From Fontibacillus panacisegetis (GTDB taxonomy: Bacteria; Bacillota; Bacilli; Paenibacillales; Paenibacillaceae), in contig NZ_FNBG01000014.1 of the NCBI RefSeq assembly GCF_900102215.1, forward strand, positions 62,001 to 126,000: a stretch of DNA of 64,000 bases. The letters are read 5' to 3'. This document shows, piece after piece, positions 1 through 9,444 of the stretch. Positions within the stretch are counted from its first letter, which is position 1, and each line of letters begins with the position of its first letter. The notes under the pieces were generated by a model that saw nothing but the letters and a program-made list of their open reading frames with translations, had not been told where the DNA came from and ran no database searches. The position numbers and the translations under genes are program-made.

Positions 1-52
1 AGGAAAAATATCTGCTTTATCTATCCTTTAATTTATAGACTTTTAATGAAAG

Positions 53-1261
53 TTAATGACCAGGAACCTTCGGTCTTACATACAGCTTCCAGCGTACCCA
101 TACGGTATTTATGACGAGCAAAATGCCGGATATGATAAAGATGCCCTCGATCCCGATATATCCTGACAAAAAGCCGCCAATCAGCGAACCAAGCATGTTG
201 CCGAGTGAAAGTGTGCTGCTGTTGAATCCAAAGGCGCGGCTCTCCATTCCGTCGGGAGTGTAGAATCTGATCAAAGCATTGACACTTGGCAGTAAACCAC
301 CCAAGAACATGCCAAGGAGGAAGCGAACTATGATGAGCTGCCATACTGAGTCAACAAAGGCTTGAGGTATGAGAGTAGCCGCAGCCCCGACTAAAGATAA
401 GGTTAGCACACGATGTGCACCGATATTGTCACTAACCTTTCCAAGGAGAGGCGACATTAACATGTTCGATATACCAGTTACAGCAGTGGCTAATCCAGCC
501 CAAAATGCGACATTTACTGCTGTACCATGCAGCTTTTCCACGTAGAGGGGTAGCAGTGACATTGGACTAAGCATCGCGAATTGAAGCAAAAATGTGACCG
601 CAAACAAGGAGGTTAGCTGCGGGGTCTTATTTAGTTCAATTAAGCCTTGAATTACTGAAATTTCCGGAGATTTTGCTGCTTCTGCCCGATTGAATTTTTC
701 CCGAACGAAGAACAGGGCTAGTAGAGAGGCAAGGAATAACAGAGCACCCGTAATGTAAAATATCGGACGGAAACCAACCCATTCTGCCAGGAAGCCTCCG
801 ATTAAAGGACCCAGAATCGTACCTGCGACATTTCCTGATTGAACCGTTCCCATTGCAAAGCCCATACGCTCTTTAGGTGCAGTGCCAGAAATAAGTGAAA
901 TCGCAGCTGGATTAAAGCCGGAAATTGTACCGTTTAGCAGCCTTAATGCCAGTAGATGCCATGGTTGAGTGGCGAAGCCCATTAAAGCCATGACAATCGC
1001 CATGCCAAAGCCTGAGCGAAGGAGCATAATCTTCCGCCCGTATCTATCAGCAAGTTTACCCCAGAGCGGCTGGAAAATGAACGATGTAACAAAATTTGCT
1101 GCAAAGATCATACCTGCCCAGAGTCCGATGGATTGATCGCCTTGCACACCAAGGTCTTTGGACAGATAAAGTGAGAGAAAAGGAATAATCATTGTCATCC
1201 CTGCATTGACCAGAAAGAGCCCAAACCATAGCACAATGAGATTAACCTTCCACGACTTCAA
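53..1261 (-). CDS. MFS transporter, probable drug exporter
   Basis: A 402-residue twelve-helix major facilitator. Motif A (GKLADRYGRK) sits at about residues 68-77 between helices 2 and 3, and a PLIGG stretch near helix 5 resembles the antiporter motif, which suggests proton-driven efflux across the cytoplasmic membrane. The substrate cannot be read from sequence. I place the start at the TTG at 1261 because GGAAGTGA lies just upstream and the protein then begins LKSWKVNL, close to the first helix. The frame stays open to 1336, but those extra 25 residues are polar and unlike a transporter N-terminus. It is divergent from hemE. Confidence 0.85.
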   Translation of the reverse strand: MKSWKVNLIVLWFGLFLVNAGMTMIIPFLSLYLSKDLGVQGDQSIGLWAGMIFAANFVTSFIFQPLWGKLADRYGRKIMLLRSGFGMAIVMALMGFATQPWHLLALRLLNGTISGFNPAAISLISGTAPKERMGFAMGTVQSGNVAGTILGPLIGGFLAEWVGFRPIFYITGALLFLASLLALFFVREKFNRAEAAKSPEISVIQGLIELNKTPQLTSLFAVTFLLQFAMLSPMSLLPLYVEKLHGTAVNVAFWAGLATAVTGISNMLMSPLLGKVSDNIGAHRVLTLSLVGAAATLIPQAFVDSVWQLIIVRFLLGMFLGGLLPSVNALIRFYTPDGMESRAFGFNSSTLSLGNMLGSLIGGFLSGYIGIEGIFIISGILLVINTVWVRWKLYVRPKVPGH

Positions 1262-1427
1262 TGTGCTGTCACTTCCTTTCCGGAATCTTGATGAATGGTC
1301 GATTTTCTCAGTATACCACAATATTTGGCGAATCATTGGGAGATGATGTCATATGTTTGTCATAGTATTGGCTTGTGTGATAGTTGTTACTTACTACTAA
1401 AAAGGGCATAATGTAAAATAGATTAGT

Positions 1428-1442
1428 TTAGAATAATTTTAG
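1428..1442. promoter_or_regulatory. Possible PerR/Fur-family operator before hemE
   Basis: TTAGAATAATTTTAG matches the PerR-type consensus TTATAATNATTATAA at 12 of 15 positions, counting N as a match. It lies immediately upstream of the hemE ribosome binding site, where a bound repressor would block the hem operon. In Bacillus subtilis PerR controls other heme genes (hemAXCDBL). The region is AT-rich, so chance similarity is possible. Confidence 0.35.
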
Positions 1443-1457
1443 ATTGGGGGCCTGTTT

Positions 1458-2507
1458 GTGGCTTACAACGATCGGTTTATCCGTGCCTGTCTCAAGAAAG
1501 AAGTCGAACGACTTCCTGTCTGGTACATGCGTCAGGCGGGTAGATACGACCCGGAATACCGGAAAATCAAAGAAAAATACAGTCTTCTTGAAATTTGTCG
1601 TCAGCCTGAACTTGCAGCAGAAATTACTCTTATGCCTGTACACAAGCTTGGCGTGGATGCGGCAATTTTATACTCAGATATTATGAACCCGGTGGCATCT
1701 CTTGGCATTGATTTTGATATTGTCAAAAATATCGGACCTGTGATCAACAATCCAATCCGTTCAAAAAGCGACATAGAGCGCTTGAAACCGATTGATGTTG
1801 AGAAAGACCTTTCACATATTTTGGAGACCATCTCCATTTTGGACAAGGAGCTGGAGGTTCCTCTGATCACTTTTGCCGGAGCACCTTTTACTATAGCTAG
1901 TTATTTGATCGAAGGTCGTCCATCCAAAAGCTACATTCGTACAAAAAGTTTAATGTATGGCGAACCTGAGTTGTGGGACCAGTTGATGGGTAAACTAGGG
2001 GATATGGTCATCACCTATTTGAGATACCACGTTCAAAGCGGCGGTAAGGCGTTCCAAATATTTGACAGCTGGGTTGGCGCTTTGGCCCCTAAAGATTTTG
2101 AACGATTTGTCCTTCCAACGATTACTCGTATTTTTGCCGAACTTGAGGATTTGGATGTACCCAAGATTTATTTTCCAGGTGTCAGCTCAGGTGAATTGCT
2201 GCCTACACTTACGGGAATCAAGGCGGATGTTATCGGCTTGGACTGGCGAGTATCTATAGAAGAAGGTCGAAGACGTACTGGTGGAAAGTATGCCGTGCAG
2301 GGAAATCTTGATCCTTATGTATTAACTGCTCCGATATCTGTAATTAAAGAGCATGCTAAAGATATCATCGATCAAGGTGTGAAGGAACCCGGTTATGTGT
2401 TCAACCTGGGTCATGGTTTGTTCCCTGAGGCGCCCATTGAGAAGCTTATAGAATTAACGGAATTCGTTCATCAGTATTCTGAGGAAGCCATTAAACGGAA
2501 TCAATAA
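1458..2507 (+). CDS. hemE: Uroporphyrinogen III decarboxylase
   Basis: Cytoplasmic enzyme that decarboxylates the four acetate side chains of uroporphyrinogen III to give coproporphyrinogen III in heme synthesis. The UroD signature MRQAGRY is at residues 24-30, followed by DPEYRKIKEKY; QGNLDP and the C-terminal FNLGHGLFP stretch are also present. The length, 349 residues, is typical. The start is a GTG at 1458 preceded by TTGGGGG. hemH follows 33 bases downstream, so the two are almost certainly cotranscribed. Confidence 0.96.
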   Translation: MAYNDRFIRACLKKEVERLPVWYMRQAGRYDPEYRKIKEKYSLLEICRQPELAAEITLMPVHKLGVDAAILYSDIMNPVASLGIDFDIVKNIGPVINNPIRSKSDIERLKPIDVEKDLSHILETISILDKELEVPLITFAGAPFTIASYLIEGRPSKSYIRTKSLMYGEPELWDQLMGKLGDMVITYLRYHVQSGGKAFQIFDSWVGALAPKDFERFVLPTITRIFAELEDLDVPKIYFPGVSSGELLPTLTGIKADVIGLDWRVSIEEGRRRTGGKYAVQGNLDPYVLTAPISVIKEHAKDIIDQGVKEPGYVFNLGHGLFPEAPIEKLIELTEFVHQYSEEAIKRNQ

Positions 2508-2540
2508 TTTTCATTCCATCGAACGAGGTGACAGGGGATA

Positions 2541-3482
2541 GTGAGTAATAAAATCGGTGTATTAGTAATGTCCTACGGAACACCCGAAAGTCTTGATCAA
2601 GTGGAAGCATATTATACACATATTCGCAGAGGTCATCCCCCAACTGAAGAACAGCTCAAAGAGCTTAAAGATCGTTATGAAGCTATTGTTGGAGGAGTGT
2701 TCCCGCTGCGTGCCAACACGGACAATCAGGTTGAAGCACTTCAAGAAACTCTAAATCGACTATCCGGTGATTCGGGCTATGAATTCGTTTGTTACCAAGG
2801 CCTGAAACATGCAGCTCCTTTCATTGAGGATGGTGTTGACAAGATAGCTCAGGATGGAATTAAGGAAGCGATTGGTATTGTGCTGGCCCCTCATTATTCA
2901 GTGATGAGCGTTGGAGGATACATAAAGCGTGCGGAAACAAAATCCTCCGAAGCAGGAATTTCCATGAAGTTCATTCGCAGTTATCATACTCATCCTAAAT
3001 TAATTGAGGCATTTGCGAACAGAGTGTCGAGCAAGCTTGAACTGTTCAAGGAAGCAGGTGCTGAGAGAGATACGGTAAAAGTGTTGTTCAGCGCACACAG
3101 CTTGCCAGCTAAAATACTCGAAATGGGCGATCCGTATCGAGATCAATTGCTTGAAACTTCCCGGGAAGTAGCTCGGAAAGCCGGAGTCAGCAATTGGCAA
3201 TTTACTTGGCAAAGCGCAGGGCGTACTTCAGATCCTTGGCTTGGTCCGGACATTCTCGATACGTTGCATGATTTAAGCAAGGAACAGGTGGAGGATGTTC
3301 TTGTTGCACCTGTAGGTTTCGTATCTGACCATCTGGAAGTGCTTTATGATCTGGATATTGAGGCTAAAACGGTAGCGAAAGAGCTTGACATGAGATTAGA
3401 ACGTATTGATTCTCTCAATACGGATCCATTATATATGGAGACTCTTAGCGAGATGATTTTAGAAACGGTGAAGAACAATTAG
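2541..3482 (+). CDS. hemH: Ferrochelatase (coproporphyrin III type)
   Basis: Inserts ferrous iron into the porphyrin. In Firmicutes the natural substrate is coproporphyrin III (CpfC). The 313-residue length without a C-terminal extension fits the soluble Firmicute form. Visible landmarks are VMSYGTPESLDQVEAYYTHI at the N-terminus, the metal-site FSAHSLP stretch, TWQSAGRTSDPWLGPD and VGFVSDHLEVLYDLD with its conserved His and Glu. The start is GTG at 2541 behind a GAGGTG-type site. A terminator follows directly, so the expected third gene, hemY/cgoX, is not in this operon. Confidence 0.95.
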   Translation: MSNKIGVLVMSYGTPESLDQVEAYYTHIRRGHPPTEEQLKELKDRYEAIVGGVFPLRANTDNQVEALQETLNRLSGDSGYEFVCYQGLKHAAPFIEDGVDKIAQDGIKEAIGIVLAPHYSVMSVGGYIKRAETKSSEAGISMKFIRSYHTHPKLIEAFANRVSSKLELFKEAGAERDTVKVLFSAHSLPAKILEMGDPYRDQLLETSREVARKAGVSNWQFTWQSAGRTSDPWLGPDILDTLHDLSKEQVEDVLVAPVGFVSDHLEVLYDLDIEAKTVAKELDMRLERIDSLNTDPLYMETLSEMILETVKNN

Positions 3483-3497
3483 GACTGGCTTGGCAAA

Positions 3498-3536
3498 AGA
3501 ACCTCTTGTCTAAAATAGGCGAGGGGTTCTATTTAT
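3498..3536 (+). terminator. Terminator after hemH
   Basis: AGAACCTCTTG pairs with CGAGGGGTTCT (with G-U pairs) across an 11-base loop. A T-rich tail follows, ending the hemEH transcript. Confidence 0.7.
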
Positions 3537-3604
3537 TTCAGCATACCTGATATAATAAAATGAACATGTTTACTTAATATAAATGGAATTAATAAAAGGA
3601 GTTT

Positions 3605-4930
3605 ATGATGTACCCACCAAGATCGGAAAAAAATAAGCAAAAAAAGAAAGAGCGCCAGCGCGTTGTATCCCGCTTTTGGATGATGCTTAACTTATCATTA
3701 ATCATGATTATTCTTGTTTTAGGAGTTTATTTTGTTCTAGAGGATCGCAGTGTGAAAGGCAACTCGGATAATACCGAAATACCTGATAGTTCATTTGTAT
3801 CAGATCCGCAGACCGATGACTCTGATACGGCTGATGTTGACAGGATTGATGAAGCCGATAATCCATTGGATCAAGAACAAGATTCATCTGCGCCTTCCGG
3901 GCAAATCGGAGAGGAGACTGTAGATGGAGAGGATTCATCACAGGGTGAGGCAGCGCCTCCTGAGCATAATGGAGAAGAAGCTGAACAGGAGCTTTTGATT
4001 CATTTTGGTGGTGATACGATTTTTTCAGATAAAGTGGCTGTTAAGTTAAACGAAGAAGGATATGATTATCCCTATGAATATGTTCGTGAGCTGTTTCAAA
4101 ACGATGATTTAACTGTAGTGAATTTGGAGACACCAGTGACAGAGCGGGGAGTTGGAGCAGAGAATAAGACCTTTGTATTCAAATCATCACCTAAGGCACT
4201 TCCTGAAATGGTGAAGGCAGGTATTGACGCTGTTAATTTGGCTAACAATCATTCCCTTGATCAAGGGGTTGAGGGCTTGCTGGATACTATTGATCATCTG
4301 AAAGATAATCATATCCTTCACGTCGGAGCCGGAAAAAATAGAAACGATGCTTTTACTCCCATCTATGTTGAACGTAAAGGGATAAAAATCGCGATTTGCG
4401 GATTCAGCCGTGTCATTCCTCATGAGAGCTGGTCTGCCGAGAAGAAAAGAGCAGGGGTAGCGGCAACATACAATTCAGAGATGGCAGTAAAGGCGATTCA
4501 AGCCGCACGCAAGAACGCGGATTTAGTGCTTGTTGTTGTCCATTGGGGCAAAGAGCGAGCAACAGAATTGGAGAAGCATCAAACCTCGCTAGCCCATGAA
4601 TATATTGATGCGGGAGCTGATTTGGTAATCGGCGGACACCCTCATGTTCTGCAGGGGATCGAGAAGTATAAGAATAAATGGATTGCTTATAGCTCAGGTA
4701 ATTTTATTTTTACAAAATCAAAAGACCCTAAAACCTGGGATACTGCTGTGTTTTCTGCAAAATGTACGAAAAAGGGAGATTGTGATTTAAGCTTGATTCC
4801 GTATCGTACTGAATTGGGAAGACCTGTACCCGTTAGTGAAGAGGATGGGGCAGGGATTCTGAAAATGGTTGAAGGCCTGTCACCGGGAATCAAAATCGAT
4901 GCTTCGGGCAATGTGAAGACAGAGAATTGA
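3605..4930 (+). CDS. CapA-family (poly-gamma-glutamate capsule type) membrane-anchored protein
   Basis: A 441-residue protein with a basic N-terminus, one membrane segment at about residues 24-42, a long acidic low-complexity linker (about 50-125) and a C-terminal PGA_cap metallophosphatase-like domain. Domain landmarks are FGGDTIFSDK, VNLETPVTERG, LANNHSLDQG, VVVHWGKE and IGGHPHVLQG, which hold the metal-binding Asp, Asn and His residues. It is therefore probably extracellular and tethered. No capB or capC lies nearby, so a role in capsule synthesis is not supported by context. AAAAGGAG precedes two adjacent ATGs (3605 and 3608); the second has better spacing. Confidence 0.85.
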   Translation: MMYPPRSEKNKQKKKERQRVVSRFWMMLNLSLIMIILVLGVYFVLEDRSVKGNSDNTEIPDSSFVSDPQTDDSDTADVDRIDEADNPLDQEQDSSAPSGQIGEETVDGEDSSQGEAAPPEHNGEEAEQELLIHFGGDTIFSDKVAVKLNEEGYDYPYEYVRELFQNDDLTVVNLETPVTERGVGAENKTFVFKSSPKALPEMVKAGIDAVNLANNHSLDQGVEGLLDTIDHLKDNHILHVGAGKNRNDAFTPIYVERKGIKIAICGFSRVIPHESWSAEKKRAGVAATYNSEMAVKAIQAARKNADLVLVVVHWGKERATELEKHQTSLAHEYIDAGADLVIGGHPHVLQGIEKYKNKWIAYSSGNFIFTKSKDPKTWDTAVFSAKCTKKGDCDLSLIPYRTELGRPVPVSEEDGAGILKMVEGLSPGIKIDASGNVKTEN

Positions 4931-4966
4931 TCACTAAATAGGTATGAAAGTTGGAGGCGAGTAGAG

Positions 4967-5701
4967 TTGCATAATTATTGTGTAGCGCACCGTGGATACT
5001 CTGGCAAAGCTCCTGAAAATACGATGTCAGCAATCAATCTCGCCATGCAGGAGCCATATGTTAAATGGGTTGAGGTCGACATTCAGTTATCAAAGGATGG
5101 AATTCCGTTTCTTATTCATGATTATACGCTGAACCGAACGACGAATGGACGTGGGCCTGTTAAGGACAAAACCTGGGATGAGCTCAGTCAGCTGGATGCT
5201 GGAAGATGGTACTCCAAGTCTTTTATCGGGGAACGACTGGTGAGACTTGATGACTTTTTGGATAAAATCAAAGGAAGACTTCGAGCGAATATAGAAATTA
5301 AGACTCAGGGCAATCTTTATCCGAATATTGAGGAGAAGGTTATATCCGCGGTGAAGCAACATCGAATGGAGCATGAGGTTGTACTTACATCTTTTGAGCC
5401 GCGTGTATTGGCGAAGGTGAAGGAGATAAGTTGTAAAATACGTACTGGCCTAATTATTGATAGTAAACCAAAGGATCTTCTCTTGCGCTTGCAAATGCTT
5501 AAATGCTCTTTTCTCTCTATTAATTATCGTCACCTTAATTCGGAGCTAGCTGAAAAAGCGATCAGACGCGGAATTGAAGTGATGGCATGGACGGTAGACG
5601 ATGTCAGGAGGATCAAACGGGTTGCTGCGATACATCCGGAGATCCTCATTTGTACGAATCGACCCGATTTATGGTATAAAGCGATTGGACAGACAGAATG
5701 A
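4967..5701 (+). CDS. Glycerophosphodiester phosphodiesterase
   Basis: GDPD-family TIM barrel of 244 residues that would hydrolyse glycerophosphodiesters to glycerol 3-phosphate and an alcohol. The N-terminal AHRGYSGKAPENT carries the catalytic His-Arg. EVDIQLSKDG gives the metal-binding Glu and Asp, and IHDYTLNRTTNGRG the second catalytic His. There is no signal peptide, so it is cytoplasmic. The start is TTG at 4967 with GGAGGCGAG upstream. It begins a tight set of same-strand genes with the FAH-family and DUF92 genes. Confidence 0.9.
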   Translation: MHNYCVAHRGYSGKAPENTMSAINLAMQEPYVKWVEVDIQLSKDGIPFLIHDYTLNRTTNGRGPVKDKTWDELSQLDAGRWYSKSFIGERLVRLDDFLDKIKGRLRANIEIKTQGNLYPNIEEKVISAVKQHRMEHEVVLTSFEPRVLAKVKEISCKIRTGLIIDSKPKDLLLRLQMLKCSFLSINYRHLNSELAEKAIRRGIEVMAWTVDDVRRIKRVAAIHPEILICTNRPDLWYKAIGQTE

Positions 5702-5721
5702 ATCAGGGAGGCATAACAAAG

Positions 5722-6366
5722 ATGAGCAAAGTTATTTCCAATGTATATTGCGTAGGTCGCAATTACCGGCTCCATGCTGAGGAACTCGGCAATGAGGTTC
5801 CATCAGAACCTATGATATTTATGAAGCCCTCTCATGCGGTAGTATCTATGAATGAAGGGGAACTTGTTCTGCCTGAAAATTCAGGCGAAGTACATTATGA
5901 GGCGGAATTGGTTATTCGAATTGGCCGTCGGTATGAACCGGGTATGACGGTGGACGAGCTTGTTGATGTAATGGCTTTAGGCATAGACTTTACGCTGCGC
6001 GATGTACAGAGTGAGATTAAGAAGAAGGGCCACCCTTGGACAGCGGCAAAAGGCTTTCGTAATTCAGCGCCGATCACTCCTTATATTGCGTTTCCCGGAA
6101 TTGAGGAGACAGCTGCAGAGGATTTTACACTTCTTCTAAATGAAAATCTCGTTCAACGCGGGAACATTTCCGATATGATTTTTTCACTTCAACAGATCGT
6201 AGATTATGTTGGAGAGCGTTATGGTTTGGATGAAGGGGACCACATCTTTACTGGCACACCTGCTGGTGTGGGTCCTATTTACAGTGGAGACAAGCTGGAG
6301 CTATCGTATGGAAGCAGGCTGCTGGGAAGCTGTGAAATACTAAAAGGACCTGCCCGGGCTAAATGA
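5722..6366 (+). CDS. Fumarylacetoacetate hydrolase family protein
   Basis: FAH-family enzyme of 214 residues, related to acylpyruvases and oxaloacetate decarboxylases such as YisK. Visible features are GRNYRLHAEELGN at the N-terminus, the metal-binding VHYEAELVIRIGR stretch, GIDFTLRDVQ, KGFRNSAPITP and the C-terminal FTGTPAGVGPI. The true substrate is unknown. I start at ATG 5722, which has GGGAGG 10 bases upstream; the frame is open back to 5698. The stop overlaps the next start (ATGA at 6363), which suggests translational coupling with the DUF92 gene. Confidence 0.88.
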   Translation: MSKVISNVYCVGRNYRLHAEELGNEVPSEPMIFMKPSHAVVSMNEGELVLPENSGEVHYEAELVIRIGRRYEPGMTVDELVDVMALGIDFTLRDVQSEIKKKGHPWTAAKGFRNSAPITPYIAFPGIEETAAEDFTLLLNENLVQRGNISDMIFSLQQIVDYVGERYGLDEGDHIFTGTPAGVGPIYSGDKLELSYGSRLLGSCEILKGPARAK

Positions 6367-7232
6367 TGGCAGATTGGATAATCGGGGCGCTATGCGCCCT
6401 TTTGGTCTCTGTGGCGGCATACCGGAAGCAATCGTTATCTATGTCAGGCATGGTTGCTGCCTTTGTGATGGGTACCGTATATTACGGTGCAGGGGATGTA
6501 TTCTGGTTTGGGATTCTGCTTCTTTTCTTTGTAACTTCTTCTCTGTTCTCCAAATTGCGCGGAGACCGGAAACGTGAATTGGAGAAATCCTATGCGAAGA
6601 GCAGCAGAAGAGATGCTGTTCAGGTATTTGCAAATGGCGGGCTTGGTATGCTGGCTTGTATAGGTCATGCCGTTTGGCCACATTCTGCATGGAGTTATTT
6701 GTTCGTAGGCTTCATGGCAGCGGCTACTGCGGATACCTGGGCAACAGAATGGGGCGGATTAAGCAAAAGACCGCCAAGATCCGTATTGACGTGGAAGCAA
6801 CTGCCCGCGGGCACATCTGGCGGTGTATCATGGCTGGGCAGTTTGGCTGCACTTGCTGGTTCTGTTATGATCGGAGGGGCAGCCTGGATATTGTCTTTGT
6901 GGAGCCATGGGGCTAACTTGAAGGATTTATTTGAGCAGGTGCTCGGATTGATACAGTTTAACAAGTCAAGCGAAACCTTACTCTTTTGGAAATGGATATT
7001 AATTGGTGGTTTATCAGGATTTGCTGGAGCCTTTATCGATTCATTACTGGGGGCAAGCTTGCAAAAGATGCACCGCTGCACGGTCTGTGGCAAAAGCGTT
7101 GAAGTAACGGTTCACTGTGAACGGCCAACTAAACCTGAACGCGGAATACGCTGGATGAACAATGACGTGGTTAATTTGTTAAGCTTGTTGGCAGCTGGAG
7201 CCATTGCCTGGGGGCTAGGAGTATTGTTATGA
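6363..7232 (+). CDS. DUF92 (TIGR00297) integral membrane protein
   Basis: Polytopic membrane protein of 289 residues with about seven hydrophobic segments. It carries the conserved DUF92 core TADTWATEWGGLSKRPP, then LPAGTSGGVSWLGSLAA, and a cytosolic CTVCGKSVEVTVHC segment with paired cysteines. Plant relatives (VTE6) phosphorylate phytyl phosphate, so a polyprenyl-phosphate kinase role is possible; the bacterial function is not established. ATG 6363 overlaps the FAH-family stop codon, and a second ATG at 6366 is equally possible. Confidence 0.82.
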   Translation: MMADWIIGALCALLVSVAAYRKQSLSMSGMVAAFVMGTVYYGAGDVFWFGILLLFFVTSSLFSKLRGDRKRELEKSYAKSSRRDAVQVFANGGLGMLACIGHAVWPHSAWSYLFVGFMAAATADTWATEWGGLSKRPPRSVLTWKQLPAGTSGGVSWLGSLAALAGSVMIGGAAWILSLWSHGANLKDLFEQVLGLIQFNKSSETLLFWKWILIGGLSGFAGAFIDSLLGASLQKMHRCTVCGKSVEVTVHCERPTKPERGIRWMNNDVVNLLSLLAAGAIAWGLGVLL

Positions 7233-7273
7233 TAAATATTTATGAAAGAAACTTTAAAAAGTAGGGAACTCAT

Positions 7274-9271
7274 ATGAATATATTGACGGTTGAACACTTA
7301 ACGAAAAGCTACGGGGAAAAGGTTCTTTTTGAGGACGCCTCCTTCGGCATGGAAGAGAACGACAAGATCGGTATTATTGGCGTAAACGGTACTGGAAAGT
7401 CTACGTTTCTGCGAGTCATTGCAGGCCTTGATACGCCTGACGAGGGGCGGGTATCGGTCAACCGGGATACAAGAGTAAGAATTCTCCCGCAAAATCCTGA
7501 ATATGATCCTGAAGCATCTGTGCTGCTCAGCGTATTTCAAGGCGGAGGTCCTGAGCTGGAGATTGTGTCCTCTTACATGGAGGCTATGGAGCTGCTTGAG
7601 CTGCTGCCTGGTGATGAGGAGTTGCAAAACAAAGTCAGCAGATTGAGTCAGGAAATGGACAAGTATCAGGTGTGGGGACTTGAAAGTGAAGCAAAAAGTG
7701 TTCTATCCAAGCTGGGGATAACTGACTTTAAACGGAAAATGGGCAGCTTGTCCGGCGGACAGCGCAAGCGGGTTGCTCTGGCTTCTGCGCTGATCATTCC
7801 ATCTGAGCTGTTGATCATGGATGAACCGACCAACCATATCGATAATGATTCCGTTGCTTGGCTGGAAACCTATTTGCAGAAGCGCCGGGGCGCGCTCCTC
7901 CTGATTACGCATGATCGTTATTTCCTTGATCGCGTCTGCAACATTATGCTGGAGCTGGATCACGGGAGATTGTTCCGCTACGAGGCGAATTACAGCCGTT
8001 TTTTAGAGCTGAAGAGTGAACGTGAGGAACGCGAAGCATCCACAGAGCAAAAACGGCAAAACTTACTGCGTACCGAGCTGGCTTGGATTCGGCGGGGCGC
8101 CAAGGCTCGGTCAACGAAGCAGAAGGCGCGGATTGAACGCTTTGAAAAGCTGCAGTCGGCAAAATCGGAATACAAAAATGATTCATTAGATATTTCCGTA
8201 GCTTCAACAAGACTCGGACGCAAAATTGTGGAGATTGAAGGCCTTTATAAAAAGGCAGGAGAACGTGTGCTGATCAAGGATTTAACTTATACAGCAGTTC
8301 CAGGTGATCGCGTGGGTATCGTCGGACCAAATGGAAGCGGCAAATCGACGCTCCTGAACATGATCGCAGGAAGGCTGGAGCCAGATCAGGGTGAAGTTGC
8401 TCTTGGACAGACGGTGAAGCTGGGCTATTTTACTCAGGAACATCAAGAAATGGACGATAAGCAGCGGGTGATTGAGTATATTAAGGATGAGGCAGAGGTT
8501 GTGACGACTGCTGACGGTTCTCGAATCACGGCTTCACAAATGCTGGAACGCTTTTTGTTTCCTCCTGCGCTGCAATGGACTCCTATCGCCAAGCTATCGG
8601 GCGGTGAGAAGCGACGCTTGTATTTGCTTCGTGTGTTAATGGGAGCACCCAACGTATTGCTGCTGGATGAACCTACAAATGATTTGGATATTCAGACCTT
8701 GGGCGTGCTAGAGGCTTATCTGGATGAGTTTCCGGGTGCTGTATTTGTAGTATCCCATGATCGTTATTTCCTGGATCGCACTGTAGATAAAATCATGGCA
8801 TTCGAAGGAAACGGTATCGTGGCAGTACATGTTGGGGATTACAGCGATTATGAAGAACGGACGCAAGGAATGGGGACTAGCCATTTTGGCGGTAACGGGG
8901 ATGGCGGTACTGGCAATGGAGATCTTCGTCGCGCACATGCTTCCGGGGCATCATCAGGTTCATCTGCATCGTCAGAAGGAACTGGAGCATCATCAGCAGG
9001 AGGCTCAACTCAATCAGTACGCAGTGAAAAGCTTAAATTCAGCTATAATGAACAGCGTGAGTACGAAGCAATTGATGGATTGGTTGAAGCTGCCGAGCAG
9101 CGTTTGAGCGGGATTGTGGACGCTATGGAAGCGGCCGTAAGTGACGCAGTCAGATTACAAGAGCTTATGAAGGAACAGCAAGAAGCTGAAGCTGAGCTTG
9201 AACGGCTCATGGACCGTTGGGCTTATTTGAATGAGCTCGCAGAGAAAATCGAGAAACAACGTAATAGCTGA
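7274..9271 (+). CDS. ABC-F family ATPase (Uup/YfmR-like)
   Basis: Soluble tandem ABC ATPase of 665 residues with no membrane segment. First cassette: GVNGTGKST, LSGGQRKR, LIMDEPTNHID. Then the interdomain linker (about residues 240-295, rich in Arg and Lys). Second cassette: GPNGSGKST, LSGGEKRR, LLLDEPTNDLD. A Gly/Ser-rich stretch at about residues 535-580 leads to a C-terminal coiled coil, as in the Uup/YfmR branch. Such proteins act on the ribosome as translation factors, some giving antibiotic resistance; the arrangement favours the housekeeping Uup-type role. A convergent terminator follows. Confidence 0.92.
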   Translation: MNILTVEHLTKSYGEKVLFEDASFGMEENDKIGIIGVNGTGKSTFLRVIAGLDTPDEGRVSVNRDTRVRILPQNPEYDPEASVLLSVFQGGGPELEIVSSYMEAMELLELLPGDEELQNKVSRLSQEMDKYQVWGLESEAKSVLSKLGITDFKRKMGSLSGGQRKRVALASALIIPSELLIMDEPTNHIDNDSVAWLETYLQKRRGALLLITHDRYFLDRVCNIMLELDHGRLFRYEANYSRFLELKSEREEREASTEQKRQNLLRTELAWIRRGAKARSTKQKARIERFEKLQSAKSEYKNDSLDISVASTRLGRKIVEIEGLYKKAGERVLIKDLTYTAVPGDRVGIVGPNGSGKSTLLNMIAGRLEPDQGEVALGQTVKLGYFTQEHQEMDDKQRVIEYIKDEAEVVTTADGSRITASQMLERFLFPPALQWTPIAKLSGGEKRRLYLLRVLMGAPNVLLLDEPTNDLDIQTLGVLEAYLDEFPGAVFVVSHDRYFLDRTVDKIMAFEGNGIVAVHVGDYSDYEERTQGMGTSHFGGNGDGGTGNGDLRRAHASGASSGSSASSEGTGASSAGGSTQSVRSEKLKFSYNEQREYEAIDGLVEAAEQRLSGIVDAMEAAVSDAVRLQELMKEQQEAEAELERLMDRWAYLNELAEKIEKQRNS

Positions 9272-9300
9272 TTCGAAGCAATACAAAGTGCCAATATATC

Positions 9301-9370
9301 GGAAAAAACTTCCCTTACTTTATGAGAATGTGGTGATCATGAAGGAATAAAGGAAGTTTTTTCCTTATTT
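9301..9370. terminator. Bidirectional terminator between convergent genes
   Basis: GGAAAAAACTTCC at 9301-9313 is the perfect complement of GGAAGTTTTTTCC at 9352-9364, and the stem continues inward imperfectly. A-run and T-run flanks make it usable from both strands, ending the ABC-F gene (plus) and the activase gene (minus). Confidence 0.75.
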
Positions 9371-9444
9371 CTACCTAAACTGCTCTAAAAGTAGAAAATT
9401 CAGCTGTTGGATCGAACATAAATAAGTATTTGGCAAGGATATTA

